From a bacterium (GTDB lineage: Bacteria; Patescibacteriota; Microgenomatia; UBA1406; GWC2-37-13), in assembly GCA_021796235.1 (NCBI GenBank), contig JAJYOJ010000003.1, positions 33,402-97,401 on the forward strand: a stretch of DNA of 64,000 nt. Reading direction: 5' to 3'. Positions within the stretch are counted from its first letter, which is position 1. The number at the start of each line of letters is the position of its first letter. This document shows positions 25,413 through 33,507 of the stretch, piece by piece. Both the position numbers and the translations under genes were made by a program. The notes beneath the pieces are model-generated. The model saw only the letters and a list, made by a program, of their open reading frames with translations. It was not told the DNA's origin and did no database searches.

Positions 25413-26182
25413 AAGACGTTTTAATTCCAAATTCAGTTGAGCCGCAAAAAAACTTGATTTCTATCCTGAAAAAACATTCGGGAAGGGATAACAGCGGTAC
25501 GGTTTCGGTTCGCCACCAGGGCGGAAGGCAGAAAAGATTTTATCGTGCTATAGATTTTAAGCGTGACAAAAGAAATATGAAAGCTAAAGTGATAGGTTTC
25601 GAGTATGACCCGAATCGCAATTCTAACCTTGCTTTAGTCGAGTATAAAGATAAAGAGAGGCGATATATTTTGCATCCGGTAGGATTGCAGGTGGGCCACG
25701 AGATTGTCGCCGGTGAAAAAGCTGAGATAAAAACCGGCAACGCTTTACCTCTAAAAAATATTCCATTGGGAATAAATGCTCACAATATTGAACTCTATCC
25801 CGGTAAAGGGGGGCAGATGATGCGGGGAGCCGGTACTTATGCGACAGTTATTGCAAAAGAAGCTCCGTATGTCAATTTAAAATTACCATCGGGCGAGGTA
25901 AGGAAATTTTTTCAGGATTGTTATGCAACAGTTGGTCAGGTAGGTAATATTAATCACAAGGAAGAAATTATTGGTAAAGCGGGCAGAAAAGTTCTTATGG
26001 GTATACGCCCAACCGTACGAGGCACAGCTCAGGATCCCAGAAGCCACCCCCACGGCGGAGGAGAAGGCAGAAGCGGTGAAGGTATGCATCCCAAGACGCC
26101 TTGGGGCAAACCGGCTCGGGGTAAAAAAACTCGGAAGAAAAACAAATGGAGTAATAAGTTTATCGTTCAAAAAAAATCCTAA
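25409..26182 (+). CDS. rplB: 50S ribosomal protein L2 (uL2), variant peptidyl-transferase loop
   Basis: Large-subunit protein close to the catalytic centre and the subunit bridge. The 257 residues have GRDNSGTVSVRHQGGR and the HPHGGGEGR motif with its conserved histidine. The bases of the normally near-invariant stretch before that (GVAMNPVD in most bacteria) differ: here it reads GTAQDPRS. The C-terminus KWSNKFIVQKKS is slightly short. rpsS, which normally follows rplB, is absent at this place. Confidence 0.96.
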   Translation: MKDVLIPNSVEPQKNLISILKKHSGRDNSGTVSVRHQGGRQKRFYRAIDFKRDKRNMKAKVIGFEYDPNRNSNLALVEYKDKERRYILHPVGLQVGHEIVAGEKAEIKTGNALPLKNIPLGINAHNIELYPGKGGQMMRGAGTYATVIAKEAPYVNLKLPSGEVRKFFQDCYATVGQVGNINHKEEIIGKAGRKVLMGIRPTVRGTAQDPRSHPHGGGEGRSGEGMHPKTPWGKPARGKKTRKKNKWSNKFIVQKKS

Positions 26183-26185
26183 AAT

Positions 26186-26617
26186 ATGGAAACTCGATCA
26201 TATATAAAAAATCTTGACATATCGCCAAAAAAATTGCGTTTTCTTTTGCCGGGCATAAAAAGTCTGACGCCAATGGTTGCTCTGGATGAACTCATGTATA
26301 TGCCAAAAAAACCAGCTAGAATTCTTTACAGTGCGATAAAATCAGCTGTTGATAATGCTAAAAACGTATTGAAAGCCGATCCAAGTCAATTGAAGTTTAA
26401 ATTGCTAACAGTTGAAGAAGGGCCGAGACTAAAGAGGTTCAGGGCTGGGGGCCGAGGAACGGCCGCGCCGTTTGTAAAGAGGAAGGCGCATCTAAAAATT
26501 GTTTTAGAAACTAAAGAGATAAAATCCGAAGCTCGAAATCCGAAAGTCGAAACTAATACAAAACCTAAGTTACCAATTAAAAAGAAAAAAATAAGTGGGA
26601 CAAAAAGTAAATCCTAA
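26186..26617 (+). CDS. rplV: 50S ribosomal protein L22 (uL22) with repeat-derived tail
   Basis: Tunnel protein of 143 residues. The core (about 1-112) carries ISPKKLRFLLPGIKS, LYSAIKSAVDNAKNV and the beta-hairpin FRAGGRGTAAPFVKRKAHL. The remaining 30 residues (KSEARNPKVETNTK and a Lys-rich end) come from a dispersed short repeat at 26522-26553. The last 23 nt overlap the GTG start of rpsC. Confidence 0.95.
   Translation: METRSYIKNLDISPKKLRFLLPGIKSLTPMVALDELMYMPKKPARILYSAIKSAVDNAKNVLKADPSQLKFKLLTVEEGPRLKRFRAGGRGTAAPFVKRKAHLKIVLETKEIKSEARNPKVETNTKPKLPIKKKKISGTKSKS
26522..26553 (+). repeat. Dispersed short repeat inside rplV
   Basis: Repeated units of the form AAATCCGAAGCTCG / AAATCCGAAAGTCG, translated as KSEARNPKVE in the L22 tail. 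Belongs to the family of simple dispersed repeats also seen at 31091, 39774, 44197 and 44733. Confidence 0.6.
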
Positions 26618-27233
26618 AGGATTGCGTTTGGGAGTTATATACAACTGGAATTCACGCTGGTTTTTTTCCAACAAAAGACAGTTTCGTGATGCCTTGATAT
26701 CTGACATCAAGATTCGAGAAAGCTTGATGAAAAAGTTGGCATTTGCTTCAATTACGCAGGTTGATATTGAACGGGCCATTAATAGAATAACAATTATTAT
26801 CTATGCGGTTAAACCGGGAATAATCATTGGGCGAGGCGGCAAAGGTTTGGATGATGTTAAAAAATTTGTTTTAGAACACCTTAAAATCGACAAAAAGAAA
26901 AAAGACTTTAAGATTGATTTGAAGATTGAACCCGTCAAAAAACCCTATCTTTCACCCTATTACGTGGGTCAATCAATAGCAGATAAATTGATTAGACAGT
27001 TTCCTCACCGATCGGTTGTCCATAACACCATGAACCGAGTGTTAGAAGCTGGAGCAAAGGGAATCAAAATTCAACTGGGTGGAAGAATTGCCGGCGCCGA
27101 GATATCAAGACGCGAGAAGTATTTTAAAGGCACTATTCCAACGTCAACAATTAGAGAAGACGTCGATTTTGCACGCTATCCAGCTCTGACGAAATCAGGT
27201 TACATTGGTATTAAAATCTGGATTTGTAAATAA
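26595..27233 (+). CDS. rpsC: 30S ribosomal protein S3 (uS3)
   Basis: Head protein at the mRNA entry channel. Starts with GTG (MGQKVNPKGLRLG), overlapping rplV by 23 bp. The KH domain is seen in IIIGRGGKGLDDVKKF and the C-terminal domain in QLGGRIAGAEISRREKYFKG. 212 residues, without the long C-terminal tail some bacteria have. Confidence 0.97.
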   Translation: MGQKVNPKGLRLGVIYNWNSRWFFSNKRQFRDALISDIKIRESLMKKLAFASITQVDIERAINRITIIIYAVKPGIIIGRGGKGLDDVKKFVLEHLKIDKKKKDFKIDLKIEPVKKPYLSPYYVGQSIADKLIRQFPHRSVVHNTMNRVLEAGAKGIKIQLGGRIAGAEISRREKYFKGTIPTSTIREDVDFARYPALTKSGYIGIKIWICK

Positions 27234-27235
27234 AT

Positions 27236-27646
27236 ATGTTAGCACCGAAACGGCAAAAATATAGAAAACAATTTCGCGGGATTTGGAGAAGAATAGCGAC
27301 CAAAGGCGACAAGCTCAATTTTGGAGCTTACGGTCTAAAAGCTTTGGCGCATGGTTGGATCAAGGATCGAGAAATTGAGGCAGCGAGAGTTATTTTAGCC
27401 CGCGCCACCCGTAAAAATGGAAAGTTTTGGATAAGGATTTTTCCCGATAAACCATTTACAAAAAAACCGCCAGAAGTTACGATGGGTGCCGGGAAAGGTG
27501 ACGTTTCCCATTTTGTCGCGTCAGTTGTTCCCGGTCGTGTTCTTGTCGAGGTTGATGGTTTAAACGAGGAAGAAAGTCTCAGCGTTTTAAAAGGCATTGC
27601 AGCAAAATTGTCGGTTAAAACAAAAGTTATGACAAAAGCTTTATGA
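27236..27646 (+). CDS. rplP: 50S ribosomal protein L16 (uL16)
   Basis: Binds near the A site and helps tRNA accommodation. The 136 residues show RKQFRGIWRRIATKGDKLNFG, the RGxxWIRIFPDKP region as KNGKFWIRIFPDKPFTKKP, and EVTMGAGKGDVSHFVASV. Overlaps rpmC by 4 bp. Confidence 0.97.
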   Translation: MLAPKRQKYRKQFRGIWRRIATKGDKLNFGAYGLKALAHGWIKDREIEAARVILARATRKNGKFWIRIFPDKPFTKKPPEVTMGAGKGDVSHFVASVVPGRVLVEVDGLNEEESLSVLKGIAAKLSVKTKVMTKAL

Positions 27647-27843
27647 AAAAATCAATAAAAGAACTACGACAGAAGTCGGTTGAAGAACTTGGAAAAGAAA
27701 TCAATAAAGAAAGACAGGAAATCGCCAAGTTGGAATTGGAAAAAGGGGCCAACCCACAAAAAGATACGAATCTTTTACAAAAAAAACGCAAGACGCTGGC
27801 CCGGATATTAACAGTTGCGGGAAGTCTTAAAGATAATAAATAA
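27643..27843 (+). CDS. rpmC: 50S ribosomal protein L29 (uL29)
   Basis: Small two-helix protein at the tunnel exit, 66 residues. KSIKELRQKSVEELGKEI and a later RKTLARILTVAGSL match the family, where RxxIARI is usual. Start overlaps rplP by 4 bp; rpsQ follows after 3 nt. Confidence 0.92.
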   Translation: MKKSIKELRQKSVEELGKEINKERQEIAKLELEKGANPQKDTNLLQKKRKTLARILTVAGSLKDNK

Positions 27844-27846
27844 AAT

Positions 27847-28080
27847 ATGAGAAAAATTCTCAGCGGAACAGTTATTTCTACCAAAATGCAAAAAACAGTT
27901 ACCGTTATGGTGCAGAGGAAGTTTAAACATCCCCGTTATAAAAAAGTAATTACTAGACACAAAAAATATAAAGCCCACAATGAAAAATTAAAGTTAGTGG
28001 TCGGCGATCTTGTTTCAATCCAAGAAACTAGACCGATTTCAAAGGATAAATATTTTATAGTTGTTAAAAAAATAGAATAA
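27847..28080 (+). CDS. rpsQ: 30S ribosomal protein S17 (uS17)
   Basis: Primary 16S binder of 77 residues with an OB fold. The motif LSGTVISTKMQKTVTVMV is the family hallmark, followed by HPRYKKVITRHKKYKAH and GDLVSIQETRPISKDKYF. Normal length for the core. Confidence 0.97.
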   Translation: MRKILSGTVISTKMQKTVTVMVQRKFKHPRYKKVITRHKKYKAHNEKLKLVVGDLVSIQETRPISKDKYFIVVKKIE

Positions 28081-28084
28081 AAAA

Positions 28085-28459
28085 ATGATACAGCTGAGGA
28101 CGGTTTTAACGGTAGCTGATAATACCGGTGCAAAAAAAGCTCTGATGATCGGTATGACCAAAAAGGGCAACAGAAGGTATGCATATGTTGGCGAGCTTAT
28201 CAACATTACTGTTTTGGAGGCAATACCGTTTGCCCAAGTCAAAAAAGGCGACGTGCTACAAGCAGTGGTTGTCCGAACCAGGAAAGAACACCGCAGAGCC
28301 GATGGAAGTTATATACGTTTTGATGATAATGCTTGTGTGATAATCGCAGGAAAAGATATAAAGGATCCAAAAGGTACAAGAATTTTTGGACCGATTGCCA
28401 AAGAGGTAAAAGATGCGGGTTACAACAAAATTGCAAGTTTGGCAGAGGAAATTTACTGA
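28085..28459 (+). CDS. rplN: 50S ribosomal protein L14 (uL14)
   Basis: Forms part of an inter-subunit bridge. The 124 residues include MIQLRTVLTVADNTGAKKA, VVVRTRKEHRRADGSYIRFD and the end GYNKIASLAEEIY. The start is ATG 28085, 4 nt after rpsQ. Confidence 0.97.
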   Translation: MIQLRTVLTVADNTGAKKALMIGMTKKGNRRYAYVGELINITVLEAIPFAQVKKGDVLQAVVVRTRKEHRRADGSYIRFDDNACVIIAGKDIKDPKGTRIFGPIAKEVKDAGYNKIASLAEEIY

Positions 28460-28460
28460 T

Positions 28461-28766
28461 ATGAAGATCAAAAAAAACGACACAGTTAAAATAATTGCCG
28501 GAAAAGATAAGGGGCGGCAAGGAAAGATTGAGAAGGTCTATAAAAAAAGCGGAAAAGTTCTTATTCCAGGCATAAATATTTATAAAAAGCACATTAAAAA
28601 AAGTGAACAGACCCCGCAGGGGGGAGTAGTTGAGTTGCCTCGGCCAATTAACGTGGCCAAAGTTATGTTGGTTTGTCCAATTTGTAAAAAAACGACCCGG
28701 ATAGGATACGTTATTGAAAGAAACAAAAAATATCGAGTTTGCAAAAAATGCAAAAGCAAAATATAA
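28461..28766 (+). CDS. rplX: 50S ribosomal protein L24 (uL24)
   Basis: Assembly initiator with a KOW motif (IIAGKDKGRQGKIEKVYKKS). I start at ATG 28461 (MKIKKNDTVKIIAG), 101 residues; an upstream in-frame ATG at 28413 lies in rplN. The C-terminal half has two CxxC pairs (CPICKKTTRIGYV, CKKCKSK), a possible zinc ribbon, common in this family. rplE starts 4 nt after its stop. Confidence 0.95.
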   Translation: MKIKKNDTVKIIAGKDKGRQGKIEKVYKKSGKVLIPGINIYKKHIKKSEQTPQGGVVELPRPINVAKVMLVCPICKKTTRIGYVIERNKKYRVCKKCKSKI

Positions 28767-28770
28767 ATCT

Positions 28771-29307
28771 ATGACATTTAAAGAATATTATAATCAGGAG
28801 GTAAAAAAGAAATTAATCCGCGAGTTAAGTTTAAAAAACCCGATGGAAGCGCCGCGGCTTATCAAAGTGGTGTTAAATGTAGGCGCAGGTGAGGCGGTTT
28901 CCAGCAAAGGGGTTTTGGAAAAAATTCAAGAACAGATAAGTCTTATAGCCGGTCAAAAGGCCGTGATCACCCTGGCACGTAAATCGGTTTCAGCCTTCAA
29001 AATAAGAAAAGGTTTGGCGATCGGTGTCAAGGTTACACTGCGCGGTAAGAAAATGTTTAACTTTGTGGAAAAACTGGTAAAGGTTGTTATTCCGCGCTTG
29101 AGAGATTTTCGTGGAGTTTCTGAAAAAAATCTTGATGGCCATGGAAATCTTAACCTTGGTTTTACCGAGCAGACAATATTTCCTGAGATAGAATTCGACA
29201 AAATTGATAAAATAAGAGGTTTGCAGGTTACTTTAGTTACAAATGCAGGTACGCACGCAAAGGGTAAAAAGCTGTTTGAGTTATTGGGAGTTCCTTTTAA
29301 AAAATAA
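28771..29307 (+). CDS. rplE: 50S ribosomal protein L5 (uL5)
   Basis: Binds 5S rRNA. I use ATG 28771 ([15 protein letters not shown]), 178 residues; the longer frame from 28714 lies in rplX. Visible: [48 protein letters not shown], and [19 protein letters not shown]. Complete and of usual length. Confidence 0.97.
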   Translation: MTFKEYYNQEVKKKLIRELSLKNPMEAPRLIKVVLNVGAGEAVSSKGVLEKIQEQISLIAGQKAVITLARKSVSAFKIRKGLAIGVKVTLRGKKMFNFVEKLVKVVIPRLRDFRGVSEKNLDGHGNLNLGFTEQTIFPEIEFDKIDKIRGLQVTLVTNAGTHAKGKKLFELLGVPFKK

Positions 29308-29309
29308 TT

Positions 29310-29495
29310 ATGGCTAAGACATCAGATGAGGTAAAATTTCGGAAAAAACAGAAATACAAGATTCGCGTTAGGAATCGTTGCCCAATTTGCGGAAGAGCTA
29401 GAGGTTATATGAGACGTTTTGGTATGTGCAGGATTTGTTTTCGCGAACGAGCTTTAAATGGTGAGATTCCGGGAGTTAAAAAAGTTTCTTGGTAA
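29310..29495 (+). CDS. rpsN: 30S ribosomal protein S14, zinc type (uS14)
   Basis: Short 61-residue zinc-binding form with CPICGR and CRICFRERA supplying four cysteines, and [10 protein letters not shown] between. Decoding-site neighbour in the 30S head. In this window it is followed by rpsS, an unusual order. Confidence 0.97.
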   Translation: MAKTSDEVKFRKKQKYKIRVRNRCPICGRARGYMRRFGMCRICFRERALNGEIPGVKKVSW

Positions 29496-29499
29496 AAAT

Positions 29500-29784
29500 A
29501 TGTCAAGATCAGTCAAAAAAGGACCATACATAGATCAAAAGTTATTGCAGAAAGTTTTGAGAAGAAAACAGAGCGGTGATAATTCTGCAATCAAAACTTG
29601 GTCAAGAGATTGTCAAGTCGCACCGGATTTTGTTGGACAGAGAATTGCAATTCACAACGGCAAAAAATTTATCGAGGTTTTAATCTCTGAATCAATGATT
29701 GGTCATCGGTTGGGAGAGTTTTCTCCAACCCGAACTTTCAGAAGCCACGGTAAAGTTACTAAGAAAATAGTTGAAGCAACCTAA
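29500..29784 (+). CDS. rpsS: 30S ribosomal protein S19 (uS19), relocated
   Basis: Head protein contacting S13. ATG at 29500 (MSRSVKKGPYIDQKLLQKV) gives 94 residues; DFVGQRIAIHNGKKFIEV and MIGHRLGEFSPTRTFRSH confirm identity. In most bacteria rpsS lies between rplB and rplV; here it sits between rpsN and rpsH, and rplB is followed directly by rplV. The longer frame from 29458 overlaps rpsN and is not used. Confidence 0.97.
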   Translation: MSRSVKKGPYIDQKLLQKVLRRKQSGDNSAIKTWSRDCQVAPDFVGQRIAIHNGKKFIEVLISESMIGHRLGEFSPTRTFRSHGKVTKKIVEAT

Positions 29785-29788
29785 TAAT

Positions 29789-30175
29789 ATGGAAAATTCA
29801 TTTATTGATTTAATCATTAGAATAAAAAACGGTTATATGGCGCATCTTCCCCAGGTGGAATCGCCTCATTCAAAGTTTAGGGAGGCAATAGTAAAAAAGC
29901 TGGTAGCTCTTAAACTTGTCGCCGAATATAAAGTAGAGTCCACCAGAGGCAAAAAGATTGTTGTCAAACTTTCATATCCGCATAGTCAAGCTGCCTTAAC
30001 CGATGTTGAGATAGTTTCCCGTCCCGGAAGCAGGATTTACATTTCAAGTAAAAAATTAAAGCCGGTTTTGAGTGGTATGGGTTATGCAGTTCTCTCTACG
30101 CCGCAAGGTATTATGACAGGTAGCGAGGCGAGAAAGGCAAAAATTGGGGGAGAATTATTATTTAAGATTTGGTAA
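29789..30175 (+). CDS. rpsH: 30S ribosomal protein S8 (uS8)
   Basis: 16S central-domain binder, and in many bacteria the repressor of the spc operon. ATG at 29789 (MENSFIDLIIRIKNGYMAH) gives 128 residues. The C-terminus has STPQGIMTGSEARKAKIGGE, the family signature. The frame from 29771 only adds six residues within rpsS. Confidence 0.96.
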   Translation: MENSFIDLIIRIKNGYMAHLPQVESPHSKFREAIVKKLVALKLVAEYKVESTRGKKIVVKLSYPHSQAALTDVEIVSRPGSRIYISSKKLKPVLSGMGYAVLSTPQGIMTGSEARKAKIGGELLFKIW

Positions 30176-30188
30176 TTAAGTATTATTT

Positions 30189-30749
30189 ATGTCAAAAATA
30201 GGCAACGCGCCAATTCTGGTTCCCACGGGAGTAACGGTTGAGATCACCGAACCTGCCGTTACTGTTGTTGGTAAGGAGGGCAGGTTAATCATAGAGATGC
30301 CTAGGGTTTTAAAAATAGAAAAGGCAGACGATAAACTTGTAGTTAGCCGTAAAGATGAATCTAAAAAAACCAAATCTTTGCATGGACTGTATAGGCAACT
30401 TGTTTACAATGCTGTCACGGGAGTTCTTAAGCCTTGGCAGAAGCGCTTAGAGGTTTTCGGAACAGGTTATAACGTAAAATCGCAGGGTGAAGATTTGGTT
30501 TTTAAAATTGGTTACTCGCATCCGGTAGTTTTCAAAAAAGTTGAAGGCATTAAATTCCAAACCGAAGGCAGTAATAAAGTAGCTGTTTCCGGCGTTGATA
30601 AGCAGCTGGTTGGACAGGTGGCTTTCCAAATCAAGTTGATAAAAAAACCTGACGTTTATAAAGGTAAAGGTATACGTTATGAAGGCGAAAAGTTACGAAT
30701 TAAGCCCGGCAAGAAGGCTAAGACGGCCGGAGCTCCGGGAGCAGCATAA
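30189..30749 (+). CDS. rplF: 50S ribosomal protein L6 (uL6)
   Basis: Supports the factor-binding site. The 186 residues start MSKIGNAPILVPTGVTVEI and contain LHGLYRQLVYNAVTGV and KKPDVYKGKGIRYEGE (usual PePYKGKGIRY). A short Lys/Ala/Gly tail ends it. Confidence 0.96.
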   Translation: MSKIGNAPILVPTGVTVEITEPAVTVVGKEGRLIIEMPRVLKIEKADDKLVVSRKDESKKTKSLHGLYRQLVYNAVTGVLKPWQKRLEVFGTGYNVKSQGEDLVFKIGYSHPVVFKKVEGIKFQTEGSNKVAVSGVDKQLVGQVAFQIKLIKKPDVYKGKGIRYEGEKLRIKPGKKAKTAGAPGAA

Positions 30750-30754
30750 AATTT

Positions 30755-31093
30755 ATGAAAATCGTTAGAACCAATCGATCAGAAAGGCGAAAAAAACGAG
30801 TAAGCAGCAATATTGTTGGAACAAAAGAACGGCCGCGAATATCAGTATTTCGTTCCAATCGCTACACGTATGCACAAGCAATCGATGACACGATGAAAAA
30901 AACAGTTGCAACTATTAAGAGTTTGGGAAAAGGCAAAAAAACTGTAGAATCTAAAGAGGTCGGAGTTAAATTAGCTAAGATTTTGAAAGAAAAAAAAATA
31001 GATACAGCGGTTTTTGACAGAGGTAGATATCCTTATGCGGGGAGAGTTGCTAAAGTCGCAGAAGGATTGAGAGAGGGAGGAATAAAGATTTAA
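30755..31093 (+). CDS. rplR: 50S ribosomal protein L18 (uL18)
   Basis: 5S rRNA binder of 112 residues: RPRISVFRSNRYTYAQAID near residue 30 and FDRGRYPYAGRVAKVAEGLREGG at the end (two family blocks). Followed by a 30-nt repeat-bearing spacer before rpsE. Confidence 0.96.
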   Translation: MKIVRTNRSERRKKRVSSNIVGTKERPRISVFRSNRYTYAQAIDDTMKKTVATIKSLGKGKKTVESKEVGVKLAKILKEKKIDTAVFDRGRYPYAGRVAKVAEGLREGGIKI

Positions 31094-31122
31094 TTTTCAA
31101 TTTTTAATTTTTAATTTTCAAA
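31091..31122 (+). repeat. Dispersed AT-rich short repeat between rplR and rpsE
   Basis: TAATTTTCAATTTTTAATTT-type units repeated over about 32 nt, starting at the rplR stop codon and ending 1 nt before the rpsE ATG. Reverse-complement form of the TCAAAATT-type repeats seen in coding regions at 39774 and 44733. Confidence 0.55.
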
Positions 31123-31123
31123 T

Positions 31124-31579
31124 ATGGCAGAGGAAGTAAGAGAAGAACCAAAATTAGAGGAAAAAGTTTTACTCATCCGGAGGGTGTCCAAAAAAATTCC
31201 CGGTGGTAATTATATAAGCTTTTCAGCTCTAGTTGTCGTTGGCGATAAAAAGGGAAAGATTGGAATCGGTCTCGGCAGAGCTCAAGAAGTCCCACCGGCG
31301 ATTAAAAAAGCCATAAGTTATGCCAGAAAGCATATGATTACCGTTCCATCCTACAAAAATACGCTTCCTCATGAGATACTTTTTGAATACAAAGCTGCCA
31401 AAATACTTTTGAAACCGGCGCCGGAAGGCACCGGCCTGAAAGTTGGAAGCGTTGCAAGAGTCCTCCTCAATCTGGCCGGCATTTATAATGCCTCGGGAAA
31501 GATTATCGGATCGCGTAATCAAATCGTAAACACCTATGCAATTATGGAAGCATTAAAAAGATTAAAACCTCGTATATGA
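31124..31579 (+). CDS. rpsE: 30S ribosomal protein S5 (uS5)
   Basis: Decoding-fidelity protein of 151 residues: RRVSKKIPGGNYISFSALVV, VVGDKKGKIGIGLGRAQEV, and KPAPEGTGLKVGSVARVLL. The stop is TGA and overlaps rplO by 4 bp. No L30 gene lies between S5 and L15, as in CPR bacteria generally. Confidence 0.97.
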   Translation: MAEEVREEPKLEEKVLLIRRVSKKIPGGNYISFSALVVVGDKKGKIGIGLGRAQEVPPAIKKAISYARKHMITVPSYKNTLPHEILFEYKAAKILLKPAPEGTGLKVGSVARVLLNLAGIYNASGKIIGSRNQIVNTYAIMEALKRLKPRI

Positions 31580-32022
31580 CAGACTTTTTGTCACATTTAC
31601 CAAAGCTGGTCGAGAATAGAAAAAAAAGATTGGGACGTGGTTTGGGGAGCGGCAAAGGCGCCAAATCAGGGCGAGGCACAACCCGTCACCAAAAAGCGAG
31701 AGAGTCAATTCCATTGTCATTTGAGGGAGGACAAGGAAGAATGATTAAAAAGTTTCCGTTACTGCGGGGTAAAGGCAGGAACAAATCGATAAAAAATAAG
31801 CCGATAATTATTCATCTAAAAGATTTGAGTGTTTTCAAAGCAGATGAAACAATTGATATTGAAACGCTTATAAAAAGGAACATTGTTGATAAAAAAGCCA
31901 AGGATTTTGGAGTTAAACTGTTGGCCGATGAGACAAAGCTGGAAAAAAAATTAGTCATTAAATTGCCTCTCTCTAAAGCGGCAAAAGCCAAAGTTGAGGG
32001 TGCGGGCGGGAAAACAATATGA
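31576..32022 (+). CDS. rplO: 50S ribosomal protein L15 (uL15)
   Basis: 23S-binding protein of 148 residues. The glycine-rich N-terminus [19 protein letters not shown] and [19 protein letters not shown] are typical; it ends with [12 protein letters not shown]. Start overlaps rpsE and its end overlaps secY, both by 4 bp. Confidence 0.96.
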   Translation: MTDFLSHLPKLVENRKKRLGRGLGSGKGAKSGRGTTRHQKARESIPLSFEGGQGRMIKKFPLLRGKGRNKSIKNKPIIIHLKDLSVFKADETIDIETLIKRNIVDKKAKDFGVKLLADETKLEKKLVIKLPLSKAAKAKVEGAGGKTI

Positions 32023-33308
32023 TTAAAGAAATAACTCAAAAACTCAAGATGTTGGTAAACGACCGGGAACTTCGAAGAAAAACAATCTTTACGTTGTTTA
32101 TTTTTTTGGTATTTAGGATATTCGCTTATTTGCCGGTGCCGGCCATCAATCTCGCCAAACTGCGGGTGCTTTTCGCCCAGAATCAGTTCTTGTCACTATT
32201 AGATATTTTTTCAGGTGGGACCCTTATTAACTTTTCGGTTATGGCCTTAGGTTTAAACCCTTACATCAATGCTTCGATTGTCATTCAACTTTTAACGGTC
32301 CTTTTTCCTAAATTGGAGGAGTTAACAAAAGAAGGAGAATACGGCCGACACAAAATTAATCAGTACACTCGGGCCTTGACTTTGCCGATAACAATTTTAC
32401 AGTCAGTTGGTATCTTTGTCCTTCTCAAGAATCAGAAAATTATAACCGCGTTATCACCGTTGGAATTCGCTTCATTCATTTTTACTATGGTTGCCGGCAC
32501 TTTTATCTTAGTTTGGTTTGGTGAGCTTATTTCAGAATACGGACTAGGGAATGGTATTTCGCTTTTAATTTTTGCCGGTATAGTTGGAAGAATTCCTGTA
32601 GCTTTGGGTCGTACAGTTTCAACCTTCAATCAAGAACTACTTTTTAACGTTATTGCCTTTTTGGTATTGGCAGTTTTCGTCATAACAGCAATTGTTTTCA
32701 TCAACGAAGCTGTGCGAAAAATTCCTGTCTATTACGCTAAAAGGATCAGAGGCAACCGCATCTATCAAGCGGCGACTAACTATTTACCGCTCAAACTAAA
32801 TCAGGCAGGAGTGATACCAATTATTTTTGCTGTGTCTTTTGTTCTTTTTCCCCAACTTTTGGGTAACTTTTTAATTTATGCAAAAAATCCTATTCTTGCT
32901 AAAACAGCCTCTTTTATTGTACAACTTTTTAACCCATCAGGATTTTTTTACAACTTTTTTTACTTCATTTTAGTAGTCGGTTTTACTTATTTTTATACAG
33001 TCATTGTTTTCAATCCGCAAAAGATTTCGGAAGAGATCCAGAAAAACGGTGGGTTTATACCAGGAATAAGACCCGGAATTGCAACAAAAGAATACTTAGG
33101 AAAAATTTTATATAAGATAACTACGGTTGGGGCAATTTTCTTAGGTGTAGTTGCAATTTTACCAGCAATTATTTCTAAGCTAACCGGAATCACCAATTTG
33201 GTGATTGGCGGAACCGGAATCCTGATCGTTGTTTCGGTAATTCTCGAAACATTTAAAATGGTCGAGGCGCAACTTGTCATGCGAAGTTATGAAAAGTTTG
33301 TCAGATAA
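32019..33308 (+). CDS. secY: Protein translocase subunit SecY
   Basis: Channel of the Sec translocon in the cytoplasmic membrane. 429 residues with ten hydrophobic helices; [14 protein letters not shown] near the N-terminus, [15 protein letters not shown] in helix 2, [16 protein letters not shown], and the cytoplasmic loop [19 protein letters not shown]. Exports the many anchored proteins of this window. Usual position after rplO. Confidence 0.96.
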   Translation: MIKEITQKLKMLVNDRELRRKTIFTLFIFLVFRIFAYLPVPAINLAKLRVLFAQNQFLSLLDIFSGGTLINFSVMALGLNPYINASIVIQLLTVLFPKLEELTKEGEYGRHKINQYTRALTLPITILQSVGIFVLLKNQKIITALSPLEFASFIFTMVAGTFILVWFGELISEYGLGNGISLLIFAGIVGRIPVALGRTVSTFNQELLFNVIAFLVLAVFVITAIVFINEAVRKIPVYYAKRIRGNRIYQAATNYLPLKLNQAGVIPIIFAVSFVLFPQLLGNFLIYAKNPILAKTASFIVQLFNPSGFFYNFFYFILVVGFTYFYTVIVFNPQKISEEIQKNGGFIPGIRPGIATKEYLGKILYKITTVGAIFLGVVAILPAIISKLTGITNLVIGGTGILIVVSVILETFKMVEAQLVMRSYEKFVR

Positions 33309-33313
33309 ATAAT

Positions 33314-33487
33314 ATGGCTAAAAAAGGTTCACGAATACTGGTTGGACTGAGTTGTGAAGTTTGCAAACGACAAAATTATGTCGTTTCAAAGAATAAAATC
33401 AATACAACCACAAGCCTGCACTTAAAAAAATACTGCAACCATTGTAAAAAGCGGACTTTACATAAGGAAGTTAAAAAATTAAGTTAA
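33314..33487 (+). CDS. rpmG: 50S ribosomal protein L33 (bL33), zinc form
   Basis: Short gene of 57 residues beginning [17 protein letters not shown]. Two CxxC pairs (CEVC, CNHC) and the end [17 protein letters not shown] identify the zinc form of L33. It sits between secY and the adenylate kinase gene, 5 nt after secY, an unusual place for rpmG, which is usually next to secE or rpmB. Confidence 0.92.
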   Translation: MAKKGSRILVGLSCEVCKRQNYVVSKNKINTTTSLHLKKYCNHCKKRTLHKEVKKLS

Positions 33488-33507
33488 ATGTTATCAATTT
33501 TCAATTT

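Noticed and set aside
28795..28806. CAGGAGGT as a ribosome binding site
   Set aside because: Lies inside rplE after its start; no gene begins downstream of it.
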